DNA of 64,000 nucleotides, from the NCBI GenBank assembly GCA_963844315.1, contig CAWJOC010000022.1, forward strand, positions 434,001 to 498,000. The letters run 5' to 3'. The position numbers and the translations under genes were made by a program. Of this stretch, positions 38,788 to 47,493 are shown one piece after another. The notes under the pieces are model-generated. The model saw only the letters and a program-made list of their open reading frames with translations, searched no databases and was not told where the DNA came from. How positions within the stretch are numbered: the first letter of the stretch is position 1; each line of letters begins with the position of its first letter. Source of the DNA: CAWAVN01 sp963844315. GTDB taxonomy: Bacteria > Planctomycetota > Planctomycetia > Planctomycetales > Planctomycetaceae.

Positions 38788-39750
38788 CTAACGTCTGACG
38801 GATGCGGGCACGGATGGTTCCAACTCAGGCAGCGTCGCCGCGAACTGCCGGATAAGTTTCGCCACGCGATGCGGATGAGTCCAGTGGGGAACCAGGCCGG
38901 TATCCTTGAGGAAATCGGCCCGGCAACTTGGAATTGCGGTTTCCATTTCCTGCTGCGAATCCAGCCGCATCTGACCTTGGCCTTCAGATTTCAGGCTCAG
39001 CACTGGCACGGAAATCTCGGAAAGCCGATTGTTAAGTTTGACTTCCTGCAGCAATCCGGCGCGGTGGACTACATCGGTGGCGCGCACCTGGCCTGCGAGA
39101 TATTGGAAGAGTTCCCAGCGCGGCGCATCAAACGGAGGAAACCATCGGCGGTGGTTTTGCTCGAACACGCTCTTCCATCCGGGCACATCTTTCAACAAAC
39201 GCCCGCTCCTTTTGCCGAGGAACAGCAAGCATCGTTCGAGCCATTTGAATTGTCTCTCGGCATAAGCCCCTTGCAGCACCGCTCCGTGAAACCGATTTGG
39301 CTCCGAAATCATCGCCGCCAACGCCACCCATCCGCCAAAGCCGCTGCCGTAAACCAGAATGCGATCATCGCCATGTAACTCGGCGATGGCGAAAAGTTGT
39401 CGGACTTCCGGGAGGGAAGACACTTCACCAATCGTTTGAGCCGTTGAAGAACTGAGCGAAACGGGATCAAACAAGACGCAGCGGAACTCGTCCTTCAGCA
39501 GCCACGCCAAGAGGCGAAAGAGTTCGCTCGATCCCTCCAGGCCATTCAAGAAAAAGAGCGGCGGCCCTTGGCCCAGCGTTTGCCCTTGGAGTGTTCCCTG
39601 CGGTGTCTCCAATTCCCAGTGTGTGCAATCCCTTTCAAAAGATTCAAAAACCTCCGGGGTGGAAAGCGGGGTGGGGCAAGGCTCCGCCGGGGCGGGAAGC
39701 GTACTGGAATTTGGATTGGAAGCAGGATCCACAACAAGCAGCCGATTCAA
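38788..39750 (-). CDS. Alpha/beta hydrolase-fold protein with altered nucleophile elbow
   Basis: 320 residues. The fold is shown by GPPLFFLNGLEGSSELFRLLAW (oxyanion strand/turn), FRCVLFDPVSLSSS, the elbow ILVYGSGFGGWVALAAM, and a late His in VPHWTHPHRVAKLIRQF. In the standard elbow G-x-S-x-G-G the central residue is Ser. Here the order is G-S-G-F-G-G, so Gly occupies the nucleophile site and Ser is one residue early. No N-terminal signal. It lies between the acyltransferase gene and the two permease genes on one strand. It may be non-catalytic or use an offset Ser. Confidence 0.75.
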   Translation of the reverse strand: MNRLLVVDPASNPNSSTLPAPAEPCPTPLSTPEVFESFERDCTHWELETPQGTLQGQTLGQGPPLFFLNGLEGSSELFRLLAWLLKDEFRCVLFDPVSLSSSTAQTIGEVSSLPEVRQLFAIAELHGDDRILVYGSGFGGWVALAAMISEPNRFHGAVLQGAYAERQFKWLERCLLFLGKRSGRLLKDVPGWKSVFEQNHRRWFPPFDAPRWELFQYLAGQVRATDVVHRAGLLQEVKLNNRLSEISVPVLSLKSEGQGQMRLDSQQEMETAIPSCRADFLKDTGLVPHWTHPHRVAKLIRQFAATLPELEPSVPASVRR

Positions 39751-39832
39751 GGATCGAGGAAAGACGAGAACAACTTTCGATTTCGCCCATCCTAGTCACC
39801 TGGAATCAAAAAGTGAATCGGGCAGGGCGATC

Positions 39833-40804
39833 TCAGGCGGCCTGGCGAGCTGGTTTTTTCTTTTGGGCGGGCAGGCTCTTCCACCGCCGATGCACCCAAA
39901 AATACTGCTCCGGCGCGCGCCGAATGGCGCGCTCTAATGCCTCGGTATAGGCCATCGTCAATTCACGAATCCCATCGGGACCTTGAAAGTCCGCTGTATC
40001 GATCACGGCTTCGCAGCCTTGCTCAAACCGCACCCAACGGTTGTTCGCAAAATCATCGGGAAGCCGGATCGCATAGCCGACGAGAATCACCGCCCGGTAT
40101 TGCAAGGCCAGCAAGGCAATGGATTTGAACGTCGAAGCCGGTTGGCCGAAGAACGGCACGAATAACCCTTTGTTGCCCGCATCCTGATCGCAGAGCAAAG
40201 CCAGGTTGCCTCTGCGTTCGAGGTATTCCACCATGTCGCCGCCGCCGCCTTTTTTGGACAAGAGGCGATGCCCGGTGTGCTCGCGGAACCGCATGAACCA
40301 ATTGTGCAAATACGGGTTGTCCAAATCCCGGGCCACCACGCCCATCGGAAAGCCAAAGATGCCAAACGTGGAGACGGCCATTTCCCAATTGCCGAAGTGC
40401 CCGCTCAAAACCATGACGGGCCGGCCTGAGCTCATGGCTTTTACGCTGTCGTCTCGGTTGCGGAAGTCCATAATGTCCGCACAGTTATAGAGCCTGAGCT
40501 TGCGCGGCAATTGCACGATTTCAATCACCAGACGAAACAGATGCACCCACATCTTTTGCAGGATTTCATCAATCTCGGCATCGGAATATTTGTCCCCGAA
40601 GGCGGTCTTCAAATTTTCGCGGGCAACTCCGTAGCGCGTTACCTTCTTCGGTAGGAAGCGAAACACAAAGTACGCCAGGATTTCCGCCAGACGCACCGAA
40701 ACCCGTGTGGGAAGGGCATCAATCAGGCAGACCACAAAGCGGAATACAAGATACTCCGCCAGATACCGCCACTTTCTTTTCGTCCGCTTGCTTTGGCTTC
40801 CCAT
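39833..40804 (-). CDS. Lipid A biosynthesis-type lauroyl acyltransferase (LpxL/HtrB family)
   Basis: Membrane-associated acyltransferase, 323 residues. A hydrophobic N-terminal segment (LAEYLVFRFVVCLIDALP) is followed by the catalytic HX4E motif in LSGHFGNWEMA. Then come MGVVARDLDNPYLHNW, LLCDQDAGNKGLFVPFFG, and a C-terminal QYFWVHRRWK, all typical of LpxL/LpxM-like enzymes. It would acylate a lipid A or glycolipid acceptor in the inner membrane. First gene of a minus-strand run with the hydrolase and two permeases. The 443-bp region upstream holds no recognised gene. Confidence 0.92.
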   Translation of the reverse strand: MGSQSKRTKRKWRYLAEYLVFRFVVCLIDALPTRVSVRLAEILAYFVFRFLPKKVTRYGVARENLKTAFGDKYSDAEIDEILQKMWVHLFRLVIEIVQLPRKLRLYNCADIMDFRNRDDSVKAMSSGRPVMVLSGHFGNWEMAVSTFGIFGFPMGVVARDLDNPYLHNWFMRFREHTGHRLLSKKGGGGDMVEYLERRGNLALLCDQDAGNKGLFVPFFGQPASTFKSIALLALQYRAVILVGYAIRLPDDFANNRWVRFEQGCEAVIDTADFQGPDGIRELTMAYTEALERAIRRAPEQYFWVHRRWKSLPAQKKKPARQAA

Positions 40805-41247
40805 GCGTCGGTTCCATTAAGCCTTCCCTGCTTTGGCCGGTGAAAGGGTTGGAGTGTCGCCGGATTCTGAATTTCCGTCAAGCAAACTCTGAAAACAGGG
40901 TTTGACAAAATTTCAAAATCCAGAGACCATCGCCCCGGTTGGATGCCCGGACGTTCGAAGGAATGTCCAAAACAGGCGAATCCTTTGTGGAGGATTTTCC
41001 CATCTCCGCGTTTCCCTACCTATGGACGATGCGCCCACCTATTCCGTCCATTCGTGATTCGAGAATCACTTTCCTGGCCCTGGGGCGTATCCCGATTGTT
41101 GCTCAGAGGAATCAGCAATAAAACACGCCGGGCCAATCAGAAACCCTATAGAGTTTTCCCGCACTGATAAACACGCAAGTTGGTTCCCGGTGGTGGTTTC
41201 GGCCATCGCGTCCCGGGGTATTTTTTGACCCGCATTGCCTGAGTCCC
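40805..41247. other. 443-bp intergenic gap between divergent genes
   Basis: Separates the acyltransferase and the Ser/Thr kinase. Only short, non-protein-like reading frames are present. A long A/T-richer stretch near 40890-40920 could hold promoters for both directions, but no clear -35/-10 pair was found. Confidence 0.5.
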
Positions 41248-42270
41248 ATGATAGAGATTCAACAAATGAGACAGCGGCTGCTCGACCGCCTGATATCGGG
41301 CGAAATCGACCAAGGCTCCTACGACCGGATGCTCGTCGAAATCCAACGCTACAAAGAAGAGTCGGCCCGAGAAACCCCCAATTCTCGCGCTCGGCAAACC
41401 AGTTGGATGACGCCCGGAGCCATCTTCGGATCCGGCCAACGGTTGTTGACCGGCCTTCAACTGGGCAAATTTAACATTGAAGAGCAGCTTGGCCAGGGCG
41501 GAATGGGCGAAGTCTGGAAGGCTTGGGACACGCTCGCCGAACGGCACGTCGTCATCAAAACGTTGCCTGGCGCACTCCAAGCCAGCGAACGGCACATGGG
41601 CCGGGTGAAATCCTCGTTCCAGCAAATCCACCAATTGCAGCATGAGCACATCTGCCCGGTTTACGATTTGGGTTTCGATGACCAGTGCGGCTATTATCTG
41701 GTGATGAAATACATCCCCGGCGGAACGCTGCTCGATTACCGCCTGGCGAACATGGACGACCACGGCGGTTGCCCCAGGGACAAGATTCTCAGCGTGCTTT
41801 GGCCGGTGGCAGAAGCCCTGGATTACGCCCACATTCAGAAAGTGATGCACCGGGACATCAAGCCCGAGAACATCATGGCCCGTCCCGACGGCAGCGATGT
41901 GCAAGTGGTGGATTTCGGTCTCGCCGCTCAGATTCGCACATCCATGTCGCAAATCAGCCGGGTCAAGATGGAAGTCGGCGGCACTCCGCCCTACATGGCT
42001 CCCGAACAATGGATGGGCCGCTATCAGGATGGCCGCACCGATGAGTATGGCCTCGCGGTGGTGGCGTATCAACTGCTCGCAGGTCGGTTGCCGTTTGAAG
42101 CCGACGAGTTTCACGCCATCTATCATTGCGCTCTTAACGAACCCATGCCCCGCGTGAACGAGCAATCGGAAAAGGTCAATGATGTGCTCGAAAAGGGCAT
42201 GGCGAAAGCTCCCGACGACCGCTATCCCAGTTGTCAGCATTTCGTCGAAGCCCTGCAATTCGCCGCGTGA
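41248..42270 (+). CDS. Soluble Ser/Thr protein kinase with SHOCT-like N-terminus
   Basis: 340 residues with no TM segment. Residues 5-35 (RLLDRLISGEIDQGSYDRML) resemble a SHOCT oligomerisation motif. The kinase domain (about 75-335) has glycine loop LGQGGMGEVWKA, ATP Lys in VVIKTLPG, catalytic HRDIKPENIM, VVDFGLA and APEQWMG. All key catalytic residues are present. It ends directly after the kinase domain, unlike many planctomycete kinases with C-terminal sensor domains. The Tat-exported amidohydrolase gene follows 149 bp downstream. Confidence 0.93.
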   Translation: MIEIQQMRQRLLDRLISGEIDQGSYDRMLVEIQRYKEESARETPNSRARQTSWMTPGAIFGSGQRLLTGLQLGKFNIEEQLGQGGMGEVWKAWDTLAERHVVIKTLPGALQASERHMGRVKSSFQQIHQLQHEHICPVYDLGFDDQCGYYLVMKYIPGGTLLDYRLANMDDHGGCPRDKILSVLWPVAEALDYAHIQKVMHRDIKPENIMARPDGSDVQVVDFGLAAQIRTSMSQISRVKMEVGGTPPYMAPEQWMGRYQDGRTDEYGLAVVAYQLLAGRLPFEADEFHAIYHCALNEPMPRVNEQSEKVNDVLEKGMAKAPDDRYPSCQHFVEALQFAA

Positions 42271-42419
42271 GAAGGCATCTTGATTCCAAGCTGTCACGCG
42301 CCATCGTTCTTCCGGGCCAACGCCAGGGATTCTTGCACTTGCCATTCCCGCGTGCCAGAATGGGAACGCAACATGCAATCCATTCAATTTGACGGCCCGC
42401 GGACGAAAGGCGATCTGGA

Positions 42420-43385
42420 ATGCGACATAATTCCCTCACGCGCAGAGATGTTTTGAAAATCGGCACGATGGGATTGGCGACAATGGCCGTCGGCCTCTCG
42501 GAGTCAACCATGACCCAAGCGCAGGAGAAAGAGGATCTGTCCCAAGGCTTTGTTGATGCCCATTCCCATATCTGGACAAGGGACATCGAAAAATATCCGC
42601 TCGCCGAAGGCATAACCCTCAAGGATTTGGACCCGCCCAGTTTCACCACCGAGGAACTCATCAAGACCGCCTCCCAGGAAGGCGTGTCGCGCGTGGTGTT
42701 GATCGCTCACAATATCTATTACCGCTACGACAACTCCTACATGATTGACGCGGCGAAAGAGCATCCGGGCAGATTTCGCATCGTGGGCATGGTCGATGAA
42801 TCTCTGCCCCATGTCGATGCGACGATGAAGGAGTTATTGAAACAGCAGGTGACGGGTTTTCGGATCACGCCGCGCGTCCGGGGGCGCGAGGTCTGGCTGA
42901 AAAGCGATGGCATGGCCTTGATGTGGAAAACCGCCGCCAACACTAGGCAGGCCATGTGCTGCCTGATCGACCCGGAAGATCTCAAGGACATCGATGCGAT
43001 GTGCCAGAAATATCCGGAGACTCCGGTGGTCATCGACCACTTCGCCCGCATTGGGGCGGATGGCGAGATTCGCGACAACGATGTCAAGCAACTTTGCGAC
43101 CTTGCGAAGCGGAAGCAGGTTTCGGTCAAAGTCTCCGCGTTTTACGCCCTGGGCAAAAAGCAGCCGCCCTATCTGGATCTGGTCCCCATGATTAGAAGGC
43201 TTGTCGATGCCTATGGACCGGAGCGATTGATGTGGGCCAGCGACAGCCCGTATCAACTCGTGGGCGATCACACCTACGCCGCTTCGATCCAACTCATCCG
43301 CGACAAAGTGGATTTTCTATCCGACTCCGACCGCCAGTGGCTCTTGCGAAAAACAGCGGAGAAGGTTTACTTCTTCGAGACGTAG
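42420..43385 (+). CDS. Tat-exported amidohydrolase-2-family TIM-barrel hydrolase
   Basis: 321 residues. Twin-arginine signal LTRRDVLKIGTMGLATMAVG at the N-terminus. The metal-dependent barrel shows FVDAHSHIW (HxH motif), VVIDHFARIGADG with the middle His, and the final MWASDSPYQL Asp. This matches amidohydrolase-2 members such as lactonases and decarboxylases. The gene ends 3 bp before the convergent sulfatase stop. It is probably a periplasmic lactone or aromatic-acid hydrolase, but the substrate is unknown. Confidence 0.88.
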   Translation: MRHNSLTRRDVLKIGTMGLATMAVGLSESTMTQAQEKEDLSQGFVDAHSHIWTRDIEKYPLAEGITLKDLDPPSFTTEELIKTASQEGVSRVVLIAHNIYYRYDNSYMIDAAKEHPGRFRIVGMVDESLPHVDATMKELLKQQVTGFRITPRVRGREVWLKSDGMALMWKTAANTRQAMCCLIDPEDLKDIDAMCQKYPETPVVIDHFARIGADGEIRDNDVKQLCDLAKRKQVSVKVSAFYALGKKQPPYLDLVPMIRRLVDAYGPERLMWASDSPYQLVGDHTYAASIQLIRDKVDFLSDSDRQWLLRKTAEKVYFFET

Positions 43386-43388
43386 CCC

Positions 43389-44864
43389 TTACTGACTCTT
43401 TGCCAGACGTTGGGGTTTTGGATTTTCCATCTTCCCCGGCGGGCGTAGGTTTTGACCGGGCTGACTGGAATCGCCCAAATCTCGCCTCGCTTTCTCCGCG
43501 AGTTGCATAAGCTCCTTGACGATTTCGGGATTCGCCGCCGCGACGTTTTTTTGTGAGCCAATGTCCGCTACGACATTGAACAGCAGCGGTTCGCGGGAAT
43601 CTCCCTTCTTGAAATGCGGATGGCGTTGGAAAGACTCCAGCGGCAGAAACAATTTCCAGGGTCCCTTGCGCACGGCTTGCAATTGATCCATCTGATAATA
43701 ATAAAACGCATAGTATTGGCTCTTGGCGTTGGCTTGACCAAAGAGCAATGGCCCTATGTCGTGCCCATCTATGATGCGGTCCTTTGGTGGCGTTGTTCCC
43801 GCGAGTACCGCTAACGTGGGCAGGCAATCCATCGTTGTTGCGAGTTCCTCGCAAACGGTGTTAGCCGGTATTCGCCCCGGCCACCAGGCAATCATCGGCA
43901 CCCGGAACGCGCCTTCTGCTGTCGTGTATCCCCGGCCAAATAGCGGGCCATTGGAACCTCTCGCCGGGCTGTTCACGTCGGTAGCCAATGGGGACCCGTT
44001 ATCCGAAGTCCAGATCACCAAGGTGTTCTTATCCAGTTTTAACTCCACGAGTTGGTCGAGGATTTGACCGGTGGACCAATCCAGTTCCTCGATGGAATCG
44101 CCCCAGGGGCCGTTCCGGCTTTTCCCTTTGAAAGCGGGGCTGGCAAAAGGCGAACTCGTGCTGCCCGGCATGGCGTGAGGGAGATACAGAAAGAATGGCT
44201 GCTCGTGGTGCGCTTCGATGAACTCTAAAGCCCGTTCGGTGTAGCGTTTCGTCAATCCATCACGGTCCACCGGCGCTTCGATCACGGTTTCATTTTCCAT
44301 CAATGGAAGTGGCGGCCAGATTTTCCCATCCAGCCGATCTCCCAATCGCTGGCCCGTGTCTTGGGTCATGTCATCGCTATAAGGAATGCCGAAGAACGAA
44401 TCAAACCCCTGCCGAGTCGGAAGAAACTCCGGCTGATCGCCCAGATGCCATTTGCCGATGATGCTGGTTTGATAGCCCTGAGTTTTCAGCACATCCGCAA
44501 TGGTGATTTCCTTTGGGTTCAATCCATAAGGCGACACGGGGCGGAGGACTTGCCCATCGCGGGGGTTATCATGCAGGCCCACCCGCTGCGAATAACAGCC
44601 TGTCATCAGGCTCGCCCGTGAAGGCGTGCAGACTCCGGCGGTGGCATAGAAGTGCATAAACTTCCGGCCTTCGCGGGCCATGCGGTTCAAATGCGGTGTG
44701 CGGTGGACCTTGGAACCAAAGGGCTCAATATCCCCATAACCCAAGTTATCGCAAAAAATGATGATGAAGTTCGGCTTGGCTCTTGCATGGTCGGCAGCCA
44801 TTGCCAATGAGTGCATGCCTATAGAAGCCAAGACAATTCCGCAAAAACATGGAATGAGCCGCAT
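43389..44864 (-). CDS. Secreted arylsulfatase
   Basis: 491 residues from ATG 44864, chosen to start the signal peptide MRLIPCFCGIVLASIGMHSL. Active site CTPSRASLMTG near residue 79 carries the Cys that is converted to formylglycine. Metal ligands lie in IFCDNLGYGDIE and in VIWTSDNGSP. Cleaves sulfate esters of glycans or small molecules; abundant in planctomycetes that feed on sulfated polysaccharides. No maturase (FGE) gene is in the window. Convergent with the amidohydrolase and divergent from the universal stress protein. Confidence 0.93.
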   Translation of the reverse strand: MRLIPCFCGIVLASIGMHSLAMAADHARAKPNFIIIFCDNLGYGDIEPFGSKVHRTPHLNRMAREGRKFMHFYATAGVCTPSRASLMTGCYSQRVGLHDNPRDGQVLRPVSPYGLNPKEITIADVLKTQGYQTSIIGKWHLGDQPEFLPTRQGFDSFFGIPYSDDMTQDTGQRLGDRLDGKIWPPLPLMENETVIEAPVDRDGLTKRYTERALEFIEAHHEQPFFLYLPHAMPGSTSSPFASPAFKGKSRNGPWGDSIEELDWSTGQILDQLVELKLDKNTLVIWTSDNGSPLATDVNSPARGSNGPLFGRGYTTAEGAFRVPMIAWWPGRIPANTVCEELATTMDCLPTLAVLAGTTPPKDRIIDGHDIGPLLFGQANAKSQYYAFYYYQMDQLQAVRKGPWKLFLPLESFQRHPHFKKGDSREPLLFNVVADIGSQKNVAAANPEIVKELMQLAEKARRDLGDSSQPGQNLRPPGKMENPKPQRLAKSQ

Positions 44865-45020
44865 CACGAATCCTGAATCATGAAGGAAAAAGATCAGACA
44901 GTAATCGTCCATTCTGATTGTCCAGTTTTCCCAAATCGGTACAACCAAGTCGAGTTTTGAACTCTCCAATCTCGTTGGCGTAGGAGGGCAAAATCCGATA
45001 CTCAAGCCATTTCGGGAGTG

Positions 45021-45026
45021 TATAAT
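45021..45026 (+). promoter_or_regulatory. Putative -10 box upstream of the universal stress protein
   Basis: A perfect TATAAT, 45 nt upstream of the ATG at 45071. No matching -35 hexamer is seen at the normal spacing. A strong GGAGGA ribosome-binding site follows near 45057-45062. Confidence 0.45.
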
Positions 45027-45070
45027 CAGTCCAGGGCGTTCCCATCGCAAACTGATTGGAGGAATTTGAG

Positions 45071-45530
45071 ATGAGTCTCATCCAGCGTATTCTCCTGCCC
45101 ACGGATTTTAGCGAGTACTCGACGCACGCGGTCCCCTATGCTTGCGCTCTGGCCGAGGAATACGCAGCCGAGTTGCACGTGCTGCATGTCTTGGAGAAAA
45201 TTCCGACCGCTCCCTATTTCGGCATGGGCTTGACGACGCCGGGGTTTACGGAGGAATCCGAGCAGCGCGCCCGGCAACTCCTGGAACACGTTTTGCCCGC
45301 GAATTGGCCCGCGCGAAAAGGCGGTGATGGTCCTCAAACACGGATCGCCGTTCGTGGAAACGATCCGTTACGTCAAGGAAGCCCAAATCCATTTGATGGT
45401 CATCACCACGCACGGACGAACGGGTTTGGCACACACACTGCTCGGAAGCCAGGCCGAGAAGCTGGTGCGAAAATCCCCGTGCCCAGTCTTAACTGTCCGG
45501 CCCACCGGCCATCAATTCGTGATGGTGTGA
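45071..45530 (+). CDS. Universal stress protein (frameshifted)
   Basis: UspA-fold cytoplasmic nucleotide-binding protein, about 152 residues. N-terminus MSLIQRILLPTDFSEYSTHAV and C-terminal ITTHGRTGLAHTLLGSQAEKLVRKSPCPVLTV show the GxxG-type ATP-binding pattern. An extra A in the AAAA at 45316-45319 breaks the frame; correction gives PARKAVMVLKHGSPF. ATG 45071 is set by GGAGGA 8-9 nt upstream. Convergent with rdgB and divergent from the sulfatase gene. Confidence 0.88.
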
Positions 45531-45540
45531 GATTGGAACT

Positions 45541-46188
45541 TCAGGGCCGAGCCCGTTCGGACTTTAAGAGGGGAATGAGCTTCGGCAACAATCGAGAGAA
45601 GGCCCGCGCCCGGTGGCTGAGTTGGTTCTTCACCAAACTGCTGAGTTCTCCAAATGTGCGGTGATACTCCAGCAACAGAAAATAGGGATCATAACCGAAT
45701 CCATTGGTCCCGCGCGGCTCCAACACGATTCGCCCCCGGCAGGTCGCTTCCACGTTCAGGCGGATTTTTCCGGTCGGATCCGCGACCGCAATATGGCACA
45801 CGTAATGGGCCGTGCGTTTCTCGGCGGGAATGGATTTTAGGGCCTCCACGAGTTTTTGATTGTTGCGCTCGTCGCGTTCTTCGCGGCTCCCCGTTTCCCC
45901 AGCGTATCGGGCTGAATAAACCCCTGGCTCGCCATAGAGCGCATCCACGCTCAAACCGCTGTCCTCCGCCAGCGTCCACCTTTTGAGCTGGCTCGCGGTT
46001 TCCGAAGCTTTCTTCTCGGCATTGCCTTGGAAGGTGTCGCGGTCTTCCACCACATCGGGAACATCCGGGTAGTCGGACACGCCCTGGACTTCAATTCCAT
46101 AAGGCCTAAGCAAGTCGTGCATCTCACGGATTTTCTTTGCGTTTCTGCTCGCAAGGATGAGATGCGGAATGAAATCGGGAGTTATCAT
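45541..46188 (-). CDS. rdgB: XTP/dITP diphosphatase (HAM1 family)
   Basis: Housekeeping nucleotide-pool sanitiser that hydrolyses dITP, ITP and XTP to monophosphates. Seen: ILASRNAKKIREMHDLL at the N-terminus, TLAEDSGLSVDALYGEPGVYSARYAGE, and GTNGFGYDPYFLL with the typical C-terminal SHRARAF (usually SHR.KA). 215 residues, normal. Downstream of ald on the same strand with a strong hairpin between them. Confidence 0.94.
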   Translation of the reverse strand: MITPDFIPHLILASRNAKKIREMHDLLRPYGIEVQGVSDYPDVPDVVEDRDTFQGNAEKKASETASQLKRWTLAEDSGLSVDALYGEPGVYSARYAGETGSREERDERNNQKLVEALKSIPAEKRTAHYVCHIAVADPTGKIRLNVEATCRGRIVLEPRGTNGFGYDPYFLLLEYHRTFGELSSLVKNQLSHRARAFSRLLPKLIPLLKSERARP

Positions 46189-46214
46189 ATTGCTGAGATG
46201 GAATGATTCAAAAG

Positions 46215-46265
46215 GAGCCGCGCACGAAGTCAGCGGTTACCGGCCGTTTACTTCGTGCGCGGCTC
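46215..46265 (-). terminator. Terminator hairpin after ald
   Basis: A perfect 16-bp inverted repeat (GAGCCGCGCACGAAGT at 46215-46230 and its complement at 46250-46265) with a 19-nt loop. On the minus strand it is followed by CCTTTTGAAT. It lies 11 bp beyond the ald stop and 26 bp before rdgB. Confidence 0.75.
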
Positions 46266-46276
46266 TCTTTCTCTCA

Positions 46277-47383
46277 TCAGAGAAGGTGAAACGGGACGAA
46301 TTTCATGCCGAAGGTCTCTGCGACTGCTTGGTTCGTGATCTGGCCTTTGTGCATGTTAACGGCGGCGGCAAACCCGGCATCGCTTGAGGTCGCGTTGAGA
46401 TGGCGTTCCGCGAGTTTGAACACATAAGGAAACGTGACATTGCAAAGAGCATAAGTGCTGGTGCGGCCCACCGCTCCGGGCATGTTGGTCACGCAGTAGT
46501 GCACGATGCCATCCACGATGTAGGTGGGTTCCGCATGGGTCGTGGGCCGGGTGGTCTCCACGCAACCGCCCTGGTCCACCGCCACATCAATGATCACGGC
46601 CCCATGTTTCATGAGCTTCAAGTCTTCGGCATTCACGAGGCTAGGTGCGCGTGCCCCTGGAATCAGCACGGCTCCGATGACGAGATCCGCCAGTTGCAGT
46701 TGCTCGCGGATATTGTGCCGGTCGCTGAACAGCGTATTGACGTTGGCCGGCATGATGTCTTCCAAATAGCGGAGGCGGTCCACATTGATGTCCAGTATCG
46801 AAACATCCGCCTGAAAGCCCGCGGCGATCCGGGCCGCGTTTTTGCCGACCACTCCGCCGCCTAATATCAAAATGTGAGCGGGCGGAACGCCGGGCACGCC
46901 GCCCAACAAAATGCCGCGTCCTTCCTGCGGGCGTTCCAAAAACTTGGCTCCCTCTTGGATGCTCATGCGGCCCGCGACTTCGCTCATCGGCGTCAGGCAG
47001 GGCAAATCGCCCTTGGGGCCTTGCAGGGTTTCATAAGCGATGGCCGTCACGCCGGTTTCCAGGACGTTCCGCGTCAGCTCCTCATCGGCGGCGAAGTGGA
47101 AATAGGTGAAAAGCATCTGCCCCGACCTGAGCAGCGGCCATTCCGCCGGTTGCGGCTCCTTGACTTTGACGACCAACTCCGCCTCGGCGAAAATCCGCTG
47201 GGGGGAATCCACGATTTCCGCGCCGTTTTGAACGTACAGTTCATCCGGAATGCCGCTGCCCAAACCGGCTCCGCGCTCAATCAGCACGCGATGCCCGGCC
47301 TTGGTCAATTCCTCCACGCCAACCGGCAACATGGCCACGCGGTATTCATCCTGCTTGATCTCTCGCGGCACGCCGACGATCAT
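46277..47383 (-). CDS. ald: Alanine dehydrogenase
   Basis: NAD-dependent interconversion of alanine with pyruvate and ammonia. The start at ATG 47383 gives MIVGVPREIKQDEYRVAM, the family N-terminus. Also seen are VVKVKEPQPAEWPLLRSGQ, the Rossmann loop ILILGGGVVGKNAARIA, and VDQGGCVETTRPTTH with the active-site region. 368 residues, normal. An upstream in-frame extension to 47461 is not family-like. A strong hairpin follows. Confidence 0.95.
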   Translation of the reverse strand: MIVGVPREIKQDEYRVAMLPVGVEELTKAGHRVLIERGAGLGSGIPDELYVQNGAEIVDSPQRIFAEAELVVKVKEPQPAEWPLLRSGQMLFTYFHFAADEELTRNVLETGVTAIAYETLQGPKGDLPCLTPMSEVAGRMSIQEGAKFLERPQEGRGILLGGVPGVPPAHILILGGGVVGKNAARIAAGFQADVSILDINVDRLRYLEDIMPANVNTLFSDRHNIREQLQLADLVIGAVLIPGARAPSLVNAEDLKLMKHGAVIIDVAVDQGGCVETTRPTTHAEPTYIVDGIVHYCVTNMPGAVGRTSTYALCNVTFPYVFKLAERHLNATSSDAGFAAAVNMHKGQITNQAVAETFGMKFVPFHLL

Positions 47384-47493
47384 AAACGCATCTCCCGAAC
47401 TGTGGTATTCACCAATGTCGTCCTTCAAGGGTATTTCAGCAGACCCAGGAAACTCCCGCAAGGCGGCTTGGCTTCAATTGAGAATTGATCCCA

